DNA of 10,779 bases. It comes from Euperipatoides rowelli. Lineage: Eukaryota > Onychophora > Udeonychophora > Euonychophora > Peripatopsidae. The stretch is from assembly GCA_003024985.2 (NCBI GenBank), contig PXIH01S0012586.1. The stretch is one strand, 5' to 3'. The notes beneath the pieces were generated by a model. It was not told where the DNA came from and made no database searches. It worked only from the letters and a program-made list of their open reading frames with translations. The stretch's first letter is position 1, and each line of letters begins with the position of its first letter. This document shows, piece by piece, positions 1 through 8,569 of this stretch. The translations under genes and the position numbers were made by a program.

Positions 1-720
1 ATATATCAGTATATTTGACAATGACTAGCTCTGTACATCTCAAAGATATTGCAATCAACACACATACACCTCTATTTGACCTAAAATTAAATCCTTAAAA
101 TAACAAATAATTACCAGTGAACATAATATGTGTTAATGTTACTATTATGTCTTATTTTAGTTTCTTAAATTAGGGCTGTCTATTTTATGTTTAATTAATA
201 ACTGACACAAGTTTTATGTTTTATCAAAATGTTTTCTTCCTTGTACATTAAAGGAAACCACAGAGAAATCCAATTATTGACTTGCTCATTAATAATCTGT
301 ATGAGAATCATTACCATATAAATTTTTCAACATATATGTATTTATATATACAAAAAAAAAAAAAAAAAAAAACTGCATAAAAAAAAATACTTGAAAAGTT
401 TAATATTATACTTCCGACATCTTTTAGATTTACTGTTATAGTAAAAAAAAAATATTGGGCAACAAACATAAAATAAAATAATCAAATAGAAACCAGATAT
501 CAAATTAGAAATTCTAACACACAAACTTAAAGTAAGACTAATCATATCAATAATAGTGCAGCTTATTTTCATAGCTGTATTTTTACTTTATTTGACCATT
601 ACTTTAAAAAAAAAAACATAAAACACATATTACATACAAAAATAATAATGAAAAAAACAAATTTTTATTTCTTTTGAATGATGATTATGTTATGTATTAT
701 TAATTAATAAACTATCTTTG
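1..720. other. AT-rich stretch with no recognised gene
   Basis: I see no coding, RNA or element signature here. The sequence is dominated by A/T runs, including an uninterrupted run of 21 A at 352-372 and shorter A runs around 382-390 and 606-616. A minus-strand open frame at 342-572 translates to a mostly Phe/Tyr/Ile/Leu string created by these A-runs and is not credible as a gene. The long A-run could be the tail of an old retroposed copy, but nothing recognisable precedes it. Confidence 0.6.
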
Positions 721-825
721 TGTTCTGCACTTTTCAAAGAATCAGTTTTCATTACTATGCTGTTATCTATCTTATCATGAGATAAGTAATCTTATTGTCA
801 GCATCAGAACTTAAGTCTTTTTGTT

Positions 826-1171
826 TTAGAAAAAATGATATTGTCTTGAGAGTAATTTCCTTCTATAGTATTTGCAAACCCTTTTTTTTTCCAACATTGC
901 TGATGTGAAGAATATAGACGCTGTATCGGTTACTTCATTATGAGACATTTCCATTTGAGCCTGTTGCAAAGCAGACCCTTCAGCTACAAATCATCCACTC
1001 CCGTTCGCACCTGCTTTAATGAAGCATTTTTCTAAGAGGCAGGACAGTCCTGTCCCTTAAAAGAACATATTTTGAATATCTCCCACACCAAGTATATTGG
1101 CATTCTTTAATATTGTGATCACTATTTTGGCATTTAAAACACAAGCGAATCCTATTTTTATTTGAATCCAT
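826..1171 (-). pseudogene. Broken minus-strand frames with a Cys/His cluster
   Basis: Two short open frames overlap a likely frameshift. The first runs from an ATG at 1171 to a stop at 1016 (51 residues). It carries CFKCQNSDHNIKEC, which fits the CX2CX4HX4C zinc-knuckle spacing of retroelement Gag proteins, followed by a further cysteine in TWCGRYSKYV. In another frame, the stretch just above 991 reads GLSCLLEKCFIKAG, and 990-826 is open for 54 residues (FVAEGSALQQAQMEMS...). Two family assignments are possible: the Gag/Pol linker of a BEL-like LTR element, or the cysteine-rich C-terminal domain of a piggyBac-type transposase, which would suit the piggyBac-like element next door. No catalytic residues are visible, so identity is unresolved. 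Stops and frame changes mean it is not functional as it stands. Confidence 0.35.
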
Positions 1172-1382
1172 GTCTTTAAACTATGTTTTGAAAAAAAAAA
1201 AATATGGTAATGAAGAAAGATTCATTTCATCATTGAGAGCAAAAGTTAACTTAAATAAACCTGCAATGACTGTATAACGTTTGTGTGGGCTTTACCATTA
1301 AGACTGAACCAACGTTTTTTTAAAATTTCAGAAATATCATTAAATAAGTATACTAGCCGTCATCCACCATAACGTCATACAA

Positions 1383-1406
1383 CCCAGTAGTGTCCGACAG
1401 ACACAT
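1383..1406 (+). repeat. Left subterminal inverted-repeat block
   Basis: This block pairs with 1921-1944 with two mismatches in 24. It begins CCCAGTAGTGTCC and holds an internal GTGTC-(5 nt)-GACAC dyad that is preserved in both copies. A weaker same-orientation copy beginning CCAGAAGTGTCC lies inside the element at 1576-1596. Preserved dyads at both ends suggest a transposase-binding site (inference). Confidence 0.6.
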
Positions 1407-1920
1407 TTTCAAATTGATTTACATACTGTATCAAACCTATTTATTTTATTTCAATATAACTTTGGCTAATTTATCCCCTTTGTGTTAACTCCAAAATTAT
1501 CTTGTCAAAATTTTCTAAAAAAAAATTAATTTTTTTATTTTTAACAATTTTTGAAAAAAACAACAACATAAAAATCCAGAAGTGTCCATGATACATTGTC
1601 TGATAGTATACAAGTTTTCAGGCTTTAACCTGTTAAAATTTGCGTAATTTGATTCATGCATAAGCAGTTGCTGGGTTTTTTTCATTTTTTCAGTTATTAT
1701 TGACATTTTCAGATGTGAAGTTGATGTTATTGGTATTATAGTTGTTTTCCTGTGTATTTGAGATTTGCGTCGTTATCCATATATTAGCCTACATAGCTTC
1801 AGTAGTACTAAAAAGTTGCTTTCCTAAATTAATAATATTTATGATTTTTATAATATAATAACAATAAATTTATATCATGTTATTTACTTTATTTTAATAT
1901 AATGTCGAGAATTTTCAGTG

Positions 1921-1944
1921 ATGTGTCTATTGGACACTACTGGG
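1921..1944 (-). repeat. Right subterminal inverted-repeat block
   Basis: This is the inverted partner of 1383-1406. It lies 35 nt inside the right-hand TTAA and keeps the GTGTC/GACAC dyad with a different 5-nt spacer (CAATA against CGACA). Confidence 0.6.
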
Positions 1945-1989
1945 CAGTTATGTAAAAAATTAATGTGGGCTGTTAAGGGTTAATAATAT

Positions 1990-2175
1990 TTAAACTGTAC
2001 AACGTATTAGCCAATATAATATGAAACTGAAGACAGTTACTAAACTTTTCATTAAATATATCTTTTTCTTCCTATAAATTAAATGCAAATTAAAATTGTA
2101 TGCAGGAATGTCGAGTTTAATGAACTCCACCAATTCTTCTAAACTATTTAAATCCGTTAAAATTTGAATTAACGT
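1990..2175 (-). other. Unidentified 62-codon open stretch
   Basis: The minus strand is free of stops from 2175 to the TAA at 1990-1992. It begins TLIQILTDLNSLEELVEFIK and contains an in-frame Met before SLVTVFSFILYWLI near the end. The first half has mixed charged and hydrophobic residues like real protein; the last 18 residues are hydrophobic and could span a membrane or simply reflect AT-rich DNA. It ends next to the TTAA of the piggyBac-like element, so it may be part of an older coding unit that the element entered. I do not recognise the family. Chance is a real alternative. Confidence 0.2.
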
Positions 2176-2740
2176 TTACAATTGCCATTTTTGAGTTTTA
2201 TAAAATTCATCAACTATTACGAAAACATTTCTTTTTTTTTACCAGCTAATGATGAATATAATATGCCTTTGGGCTAATGCCAAAAGGACCTCTGTTTTCC
2301 CTTCTTATAAACGATAGGCCTCAATTATAAATATAGCTACTTCAAAAACTAGAAACAATTTGAGTCAAATTAACTAAACAGCACTGTTAAATAAGAACTT
2401 TCAATTATTTTTACTTAATATTGTTGTACCTTCGTTTAAAATATGTATTCCAAGAGTCCAATTTATTTCCTTAGCATATAATGTTCAATAAACAGATTTA
2501 AACAAATTTAATTCATCAATAATTAAAACATAGAAATTTTTCTCAAGAGTGAAATTTTTTCTGTCATACATTTTTGTATATAATTTTGATTATTTTATTA
2601 CAAAGATTTATATAATAGATACATAAACATTCATGGTTTTCTGAAATATTAAAGAATCACTGTAATAAGTAAAATTTAAAATGTCTCCTTCTTGTCAAGT
2701 ACTTAGATCACTTTAAAATACAAATTCCTGTTCATCTTGA
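2176..2740. other. AT-rich stretch with no recognised gene
   Basis: I found no open frame, inverted repeat or tandem repeat of note here. The decayed minus-strand gene to the right may once have extended into the upper end, but no segment can be matched. Confidence 0.5.
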
Positions 2741-2749
2741 ATATCAGTA

Positions 2750-4650
2750 GCCTTTTTGATTTTTGTTTTCACAGACATCCCCACAAACACACCGGTCAGG
2801 TTTTGGTAAATTTCCAAGCTAATTCATCCTTGTGTCCCTGAAAACTCTTGTTTTGCATCCAGTTAAAAAGGCCATTTCCTTAAAGTGATAATAGTGTCTG
2901 GTGTTTGTGGGATAGTGCAGTACTCTGGAATAAATACATATTATCCAAGAGAAACACATTTGAGATGGTACAACTGATCAAGTTGTAATTTATCTCTTCA
3001 GGAATATGGTATGAAAGTAGAATCATTTTATGTATGGAATTAATGTACTATTTGTTAGTAGAATCTTTCTTTCTTTGCCAAATTTGGAAAAAAAAAAGTC
3101 CACCAAATTTTGGACACTTTCATATTTGCATGATCTGTAAAGGTGGCATACATTATCTTCCATCTTTTTGCTTACAACTTCAGTTATTTCTGTTTCCGTT
3201 TCATAAATCACTTTCCATAATGACTTTGAATTGGAATTTCAAAACTTTCATAACAAAGCTAGTAGTATTATCACATCCTTTGAGCATTATCTTCCAATAA
3301 GGGCTTCAGCACATTATTTTCCCAATTTGTGTAGATGTTTGTTAATGCTCAGTTTATATTCCCCTCTTATCATCAATGTCATTTGAAGCTGTAATATACA
3401 TCAGCTTCCTCGAAATAATAACAAATCCTACATAGCTACCAATTTATGAGCACACAAATATCAATCATTAGCTCTGCTTTAGTTTTCCCATGCATCAAGA
3501 AGGTTTTAAGATTGGAAATGAAAGTACAGTCTATTACATAGTAGTAAACAACATAATGTTTTCTAATCTTTTTTGTCGAGTTATACCTTTCAAAGATCCT
3601 TCAATATAAATTGTATGCACAATGAAAAAAAGTTTATTGCCCCCTAAGTCTATATCGTCAACAGCAAATATAGTCTTTAAAGTCCTTCGGTGGGAGGGGG
3701 GCTAGGTGAAGCATACATATTTGTAGTCCTCCAGTAAAAGCTCATAACCGGCAGAGATTAATTATGTATGCAGTTTTTCTGAATATTGTGATTACGTTTT
3801 TTCTGATATTGTATTGTTTGTATGGTTTATATATGTATTTTCTAGAAAATAAACTTTGACTAATAATGAGAAAAAATAAGTAAAAATAATAAAGTATAGG
3901 TTACTTTATTTAAAGTAATAAAAAAGAATTGGTCCAACACATTGCTTTACAAAATTTAACAAAGAATACCTACATCTTCCTTTTCTGTTTGAATATTAAA
4001 GTCCTTACAATTTATGTTGTTATCCTTTGGACACTAGTATATGATGTTGACATATTCAAATGCTGAAATGTTTCTAGATCATCTTTTGATCTATTTCATT
4101 GGTAAATCATCAGTGCCATTTCTACAATGAGAGGTGTTTCTTTTTTTTCTCCTACAAACCCTAACTCTGTTTGTATTTCACCTGTCATCTTGTCATGAAA
4201 TATGATGCCTTGTGCTGTATAATGTTTTGGGTGGTCTTCTCCCTTCAATATTCATTTTACTATTATTAATTCAATTAATAACACAAACAATAATTCATTC
4301 AATTAGTTTCTGCATTTTTTTTTTAAGTCCTTAAAATTGGAGATTGAGCCAGTGAATTTTTAGTTTTCCATGCTTTCAATTTCCACCTACACAACTGCTA
4401 CTGCCTTAATGAAAACTTTCATTTCAATGGTAATCCATAAAGATATTTGGTTTTGGTCCCAGCTTCACAAAGTCTTTATTTGGTAAGTTAGTTCATATAA
4501 CTATGAATGATTGGTTTACTGCCCTCATTGAAATATAGATATTTTGCTGTAATAAGTTCCCATTAGTTTTAAGTATCATTTTCAAAATAATTTAAGGCTT
4601 TGAAGGGGGTTTACTCCTACTTCATTTCTTACAATATTCAATATTTCTAA
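2750..4650 (-). pseudogene. Decayed gene of a multicopy, repeat-associated animal protein family
   Basis: A series of protein-like segments follows one another on the minus strand, separated by stops and frame changes. In order they are: near 4650 KLEILNIVRNEVGVNPLQSL; near 4370 FTGSISNFKDLKKKMQKLIE; 4242-4012 with TPLIVEMALMIYQ, one stop, then RSKDDLETFQHLNMSTSYTS; 3701-3534 with FAVDDIDLGGNKLFF; about 3590-3379 with NLKTFLMHGKTKAELM, a stop, then YYFEEADVYYSF (EEAD at 3400-3411); 3211-3023 with EDNVCHLYRSCKYESV; and 2878-2750 with a cysteine-rich end, RCVCGDVCENKNQ. From memory, this order resembles large uncharacterised proteins common in cnidarian, mollusc and echinoderm genomes (a (D)NID motif, an FL-GK-K-EL motif, an EEADT motif, a VC-LY motif, a Cys-rich tail). 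The EEAD could belong to a PIN/FEN-like nuclease fold. Family identity is an inference; the decay is seen directly. Confidence 0.4.
3712..4010. other. Non-coding interruption inside the decayed minus-strand gene
   Basis: Between the protein-like segments ending at 4012 and starting at 3701 lie about 300 bases with no matching minus-strand frame, longer than the gap I would expect in the family. The plus strand ends a C/G-containing stretch (3675-3780) with AATAAA at 3849, like the 3' tail of a small retroposon. TTACTTTA and TAAAGTAA at 3901-3918 form an 8-bp-arm palindrome with a TT centre. An insertion is plausible but no boundary repeats are visible. Confidence 0.25.
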
Positions 4651-5131
4651 TTTACATGCAGTCATTTAAACCTGTATTAGGTATTGTCTATATTTCTACT
4701 TCTCTTAAGTTTTCAGTTTCTAATCAGAGACAATTTCTATGGTACCATAGGCTTTGGACAAAGGAAACACGTTTTTCTTAGATAAAGGATAATTTTGGCT
4801 GTATTTCACCTTTACTGCACACTTTTATGTTGAGGAATCTTTGTCACATTTCATCATAACTAAGCCAAAGTTACATTCTACATCAGATATTTGGAAAAAT
4901 ATTCATAATATTTCATCAAATAAGTTTCATCCCTTCTGTGATTGAGAAGGTGGTTCTACTTCATTTAATCGTCTTCTTTTTGGTAAGAGCGAAATTTCAG
5001 TTACTTTCTATTTCTCAAACATTAAGTCAGTTCCTTTTAAGACAGATTGAACTGTAGAACTTTTGATGGTAGTAGCCTAAATAGTTGTATCCATTAAAAG
5101 AGAAATAAATTGTACATGTTAAGACTATTTC

Positions 5132-5165
5132 TATTATGTTCTGAAGGTGTCTTCCGAACATAATA
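5132..5165. repeat. Near-perfect 34-nt hairpin
   Basis: TATTATGTTC at 5132-5141 pairs perfectly with GAACATAATA at 5156-5165. Inside it GAAG (5143-5146) pairs with CTTC (5151-5154) around a GTGT loop. The only unpaired stem position is T against C. The right arm is also the outer end of the foldback at 5156-5530. Confidence 0.7.
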
Positions 5166-5530
5166 TCACAGAGTGTTGGGAATTTCATTATTTGACTCAA
5201 CTAGCTAAATGGAGTTAGCAATTCAATTACCACAATAATATAATTATTAGATTAGGAGATATTTTTGTTCTCTATGGACCCTTTCAATTCATCAGTGGAC
5301 AATTAATGGTCCCCTAGCATGTTTTTGAGAAGATATTTGAAATCACTTTTTGAACATGTACCTAAGGGGCCAGAAGTGGTCCACAGGGGAGGAAGTGATG
5401 GTATAAAACAAACCAACATCCATATTTCTTTTGCAAATTAAATGGATAAACTCAGGCATTGACTTGTCTGACTCCAGGTGGTGTCCCTGAATTGAATGAT
5501 GAAATCCCACCACTCTGTGATGTTATGTTC
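5156..5530. mobile_element. Foldback / palindromic MITE-like element
   Basis: The left arm starting GAACATAATATCACAGAGTG (5156) and the reverse complement of the right arm starting GAACATAACATCACAGAGTG (5530) match for about 36 nt with four differences. A second well-preserved pair lies near the centre: GTGGAC at 5295-5300 and its partner GTCCAC at 5379-5384, each followed inward by a CCCCTTAG-like and a CATGTT block. The matches are colinear (139 and 146 nt from the outer ends), so most of the 375 bp is one decayed inverted repeat with arms near 185 nt and only a short loop. No target-site duplication is evident. All three frames of the right arm's outer part are open, but no protein is recognised. 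Confidence 0.6.
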
Positions 5531-5670
5531 TAAAAAATAACGTTGATACTTCTGACATCATCATCTATAACTTGAACAATTTTTATCAGACCAACTAGGG
5601 AGTGTTAGAATGGATTTGAAATGCCAAATGAAAGCAAAAACATGATTCCTTTCATTCTATGTTAATTTAT

Positions 5671-6047
5671 CTGCCTTGGGAATGTTTTGTAACTTCAGGA
5701 ATTTCAGTCAGAGCCTTTGGTAATGTTTGGTGAACTTCAGGAATTGCAGTCAGTGCATGTGGAAATGTTTTGTAAACATCAGAAATTTTAGTCTTTGTTT
5801 TTGGTAATGTTTGATAAGCTTCCGGAATTTTAGTTAGTGCATTTGACATTGTTTGGTTAACTTAAGGAATTCCAGTCAGTGCTTTTGTCAATGTTTGGTA
5901 AACTTCAGGAATTTCAGTCAATGCCTTTTGTCAATGTTTGGTAAACTTCAGGAATTTCAATCAGTGCCTTTGGCAATGTTTGGCAAATTTCAGGAATTTC
6001 AATCAGTGCCTCTCGCAATATTTGGTAAAGTGCAGTAATTTTCATCA
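5671..6047. repeat. 42-bp tandem repeat, about nine copies, reads as a 14-residue peptide repeat
   Basis: Units start at 5681, 5722, 5764, 5806, 5848, 5890, 5933, 5975 and 6017, each opening near AATGTTTGGTAAACTTCAGG. Lengths are 41, 42, 42, 42, 42, 43, 42, 42 bp and a partial. A partial unit may precede at 5671. On the minus strand the consensus reads ALTEIPEVYQTLPK, in-frame through units 2-4 (frame 5849-5667) and 7-9 (frame 6102-5914). The 41-bp and 43-bp units shift the frame, and unit 5 has an in-frame stop. Sequence differences rise toward the outer copies. It is either a non-coding minisatellite or the relic of a repetitive exon. Confidence 0.85.
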
Positions 6048-6049
6048 AT

Positions 6050-7440
6050 ACATGGTAATTTCCATAATTTTTAATCCCATAATTTGATGCGCATTCAGTC
6101 ATTATGTCATTTGATTAATTAAATATGATATTTTTAACTTAGTAATGAAAATGTCAGACCACTAATATGATCAAATGACATCACATCCAGTTTGCCATGC
6201 ATGATGGGGTTGGTATAGAATAAAAATTTCATACTACTAAAATAAACTAAGTTATGAAAGTAAAAATTAGAATTATTTGTAGCATTCCTCGCTTCCATAA
6301 TCATAGGTCCTGAATTCAACCACTCAATATGTATATTGTCATTTATATCAGTTTAAATATTTTAGTTAACATCTGGTGGTGTTTTTGATTTTCAATTTTT
6401 TTTTTCATCCTTACCAATTTTCATTTTCTTATGAATTAAAATTTTGATTTACAGAATGTTATGTTTAATAAATAAATAAATAAATTATTCCCAAATGTGT
6501 AAGGTTGATTGTTGAATTCTTCCTGTTGTGTTTTGTTTTTCAATTTGAATTAGATTTTAATTAACTTTGAAATTCAGTTGATATATTTTATTGTCACCTT
6601 CTATTTGTGGGGAGACCTATTTATACAGTTTTTTTAATTTATTTGTATTTTTCTTGTGCTGATCTATTAGAGAGATGTAATATATATAATTTTTAATTTT
6701 TACTTATTTGTAGTTAAGATAATTATGTCACCAAGCCAGCAGCCTGATGTTTAAATTTTGCTACTGCTAATGATCAATAATCTTATTTCTGTGTCTCTAT
6801 AACTTACCTCTTATTTCAAACATTATTCATGAACTTTGATTTTTTATTTACTGTTTCTAGTTATTAAATTGCAGTATACATTTTTTTCCCCCATCAGCCT
6901 GACACATATTCGCCTTCAAGGTATTGTGATAGTTTGACACTCCCTCTAAATTTCAAGTTTGCTAATTTTTTTGTAAAATTTCTTTTCACGGAATGATTTT
7001 AGGATATTTTTTTTTTTTTTAAATTTTTTATAATTTAACTTCTTTAAAAAAAAGAGTGATGGGGAATTTGGCAGTTTAAAACATGATGTACTTCAGTTTA
7101 AAACCGTATGTTTAAAATTTGCTAAATTTCATTTATGAACTATTTATGGGTATTTTAAATAAAGAAAAATTGATAAATCTGATTTTCTTTTAAGTATTTT
7201 TTTTTTATGTCATCATCCTTGCTTAAACAACCTGTATTGCTACAGATGGGCCACAAGGACGGGACTAAATTTTGTTTTAGAGTTATTCATACATACAATA
7301 TTCGCTTAACGAATGTCATTTGGAGAACCACAAGTGACATCATTATAAAATCTTATAGGGAATTTGATTCTTCAGACTGATGTCATCTTTATATTTAATG
7401 TGATGTTCAATATAATCATGGTGACCTAAGGTCCGTGTGA
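6050..7440. other. Unassigned AT-rich stretch with minor simple repeats
   Basis: I see no supported gene. A short TAAA repeat lies at 6468-6485 and a run of 14 T at 7007-7020. A minus-strand frame at 6134-6319 has a fairly normal residue mix (it starts MNSGPMIMEARNATNNSNF) but matches nothing I know. Around 7300-7385 there are two small dyads, ATTCG/CGAAT at 7300-7314 and GACATCA near 7336 with TGATGTC near 7380, which may be remnants of a small inverted-repeat element. Confidence 0.4.
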
Positions 7441-7462
7441 GCCACTTTTACATAAAGTCTAT

Positions 7463-7676
7463 GTATCTATCCATCCATCCATTCCTCCTTCCCTCCTACC
7501 TCCCCCTTCTTCCTCCATCCATCCATCCCTACATACCTTTTTGCTTGCTTTTATCATCCCTCCCTTCTTATCAACATGCCTCCATCTATCCCTCTTTCAA
7601 TCTCTCCTTATATCTCTCCCTCCTTCTATCCATCCTTTAATATTTCCATCCCTCCATCCATCCCTTCATCCAATTT
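7463..7676 (+). repeat. Polypyrimidine simple-repeat tract
   Basis: About 210 bases consist mainly of C and T, built from degenerate ATCC/CTTC/CTCC units, with runs of CATC at 7471-7485, 7514-7528 and 7640-7672. The plus-strand open frame across it (7437-7640, rich in Ser, Leu, Pro and Tyr) is a by-product of the repeat and not a gene. Purine/pyrimidine asymmetry of this length can adopt triplex (H-DNA) structures. Confidence 0.9.
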
Positions 7677-7689
7677 TAGAATCCATTTA

Positions 7690-8266
7690 AATGTAAAAAA
7701 AACATTTGTCATAAAAAATCTTGTAACACCAAAAATAATTTAATTTAAATGTCTTATTTAGAAAATAACAGCATATTAACAACATATTTGCTGCTTCAGA
7801 ATGATATAATAACATCATCAGCAAGTAAAAAAAACATTCCTCTTGCACTATGATATTATATACTAAAATAGGTGAATAACATACTTGTATTTAACAAGCT
7901 ACAATATTTTTTTTTTTTTTCTTTATTTTTGTTCTATTTTAATATAAGAGTTTTCATCAAAATAAATTTTATACTAAATGATTAGCGATTTTGCATTGGA
8001 ATGTAAAATAACAGATAAAGTGAATGCAGTACACTTGATTAATTGCAGAACATTCGAAATAACTAAAAATAAACAAAGATTTTATTAGCATTTGTTTATT
8101 CCAGAGATTCTCTTGATATGGTTATGAAGTAATGCCATCACTACATACATAAGCAAAATATGTAAACATGATTATTCTTTGAACAATTTCCTTGTAAATT
8201 GATCAATGATAAGACTCAACTCATAATATTCCCAATAAAAACCTTAATAATTTACTTCCATTCCAA
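7690..8266. other. AT-rich stretch with no recognised gene
   Basis: No coding, RNA or terminal-repeat signal was found. A run of 14 T lies at 7907-7920 with CTTTATTTTTG to its right. Read on the minus strand this is an AATAAAG followed by an A-run, as at the tail of a retroposed sequence, but nothing recognisable lies upstream of it on that strand. Confidence 0.5.
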
Positions 8267-8560
8267 GTGACAATTTATGTAATCTTTTTGTTAAAAAAAT
8301 GCCATTTTTTCTTTTGTAATATTCTTACAAGACTATCAAATTTATCTCTTAATCACGGGATTATTCACAAGGATTGGAAAACTGGTACAGTCATTCCGAT
8401 AAGAATTAACTTAAATCTTAACCATTTCAACATTTTATCTCCATCCCAAAATAGATTCAGAAAGGGATTTTCCAACCAGTCAAATCTTTTAATTTTTTTT
8501 TTCAAATTACATTACCAAAGCTACAGAGAGATGTCTTATGGAACTAAGATCAGATTATGA
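8267..8560 (+). pseudogene. LINE reverse transcriptase, N-terminal fragment
   Basis: This open frame has no ATG start. Its first residues are AT-rich filler; homology begins near NILTRLSNLSLNHGIIHKDW, followed by KTGTVIPI, which matches the family pattern (N-SL--G--P--WK-A-V-PI). The next family block, a basic/GD stretch and NYRPIS, is missing. The frame goes almost directly to ILSPSQNRFRKGFSNQSNLL, which matches the (L)-QFGFRKG-ST--AL block, so roughly 50 residues have been deleted. It ends at a TGA just short of the nested inverted-repeat element. RT motif A is not in this piece. It belongs with the catalytic fragment at 8824-9148, and the whole is non-functional. Confidence 0.8.
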
Positions 8561-8569
8561 TCGGATCAT
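8557..8569. repeat. Small palindrome at left edge of nested element
   Basis: ATGATC and GATCAT flank a single G, making a perfect 13-nt palindrome that overlaps the first bases of the left terminal repeat at 8567. It may mark the insertion point, or be chance. Confidence 0.4.

Larger units (their letters stand above)
1340..1983. mobile_element. piggyBac-like non-autonomous element (MITE), TTAA-bounded
   Basis: The right end reads GGG followed by TTAA (1980-1983), so read inward from the right the element starts TTAA-CCCTTAACAGCCCACATT, the form expected of piggyBac-superfamily termini. A TTAA at 1340-1343 marks the likely left end. Subterminal inverted blocks at 1383-1406 and 1921-1944 match at 22 of 24 positions; both begin CCCAGTAGTGTCC when read inward, and lie 39 and 35 nt from the TTAAs. 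Between the TTAAs are 636 bp. The only open frame inside is 63 codons (1515-1706, minus) with no transposase motif, so the element must have depended on a transposase supplied elsewhere. The outermost left bases do not begin with CCC, so that terminus has decayed or is misplaced. Confidence 0.6.

Noticed and set aside
342-572. 76-codon minus-strand open frame rich in Phe, Tyr and Cys
   Set aside because: It is produced by A-runs and alternates hydrophobic homopolymers; no motif is present.
771-786. CTTATC-ATGA-GATAAG hairpin
   Set aside because: Six-base arms are common by chance in DNA of this composition, and nothing nearby gives it a role.
1515-1706. 63-codon minus-strand frame inside the piggyBac-like element
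   Set aside because: It has an ATG and a plausible first half, but ends in a Phe/Lys/Leu string from A/T runs and shows no transposase motif.
3034-3300. 88-codon plus-strand open frame
   Set aside because: It is opposite the more protein-like minus-strand segment at 3023-3211 and its composition is that of a shadow frame.
3690-3860. A second LINE 3' end
   Set aside because: There is an AATAAA and an A-rich tail, but no RT or C-terminal sequence upstream, so it is only mentioned as a possible interruption of the decayed gene.
5853-6038. 61-codon plus-strand frame with repeated QEFQSVPLAMFGKF
   Set aside because: It is the opposite-strand reading of the 42-bp tandem repeat; the minus-strand reading covers more units, and neither is shown to be coding.
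5671-6047. Possible CRISPR array
   Set aside because: The 42-bp units are contiguous and similar throughout, with no variable spacers, and the context is eukaryotic.
6134-6319. 61-codon minus-strand open frame
   Set aside because: The residue mix is acceptable, but it has no family resemblance, no splice context I trust and no neighbouring coding signal.
7437-7640. 67-codon plus-strand open frame
   Set aside because: It is an artefact of the polypyrimidine simple repeat.
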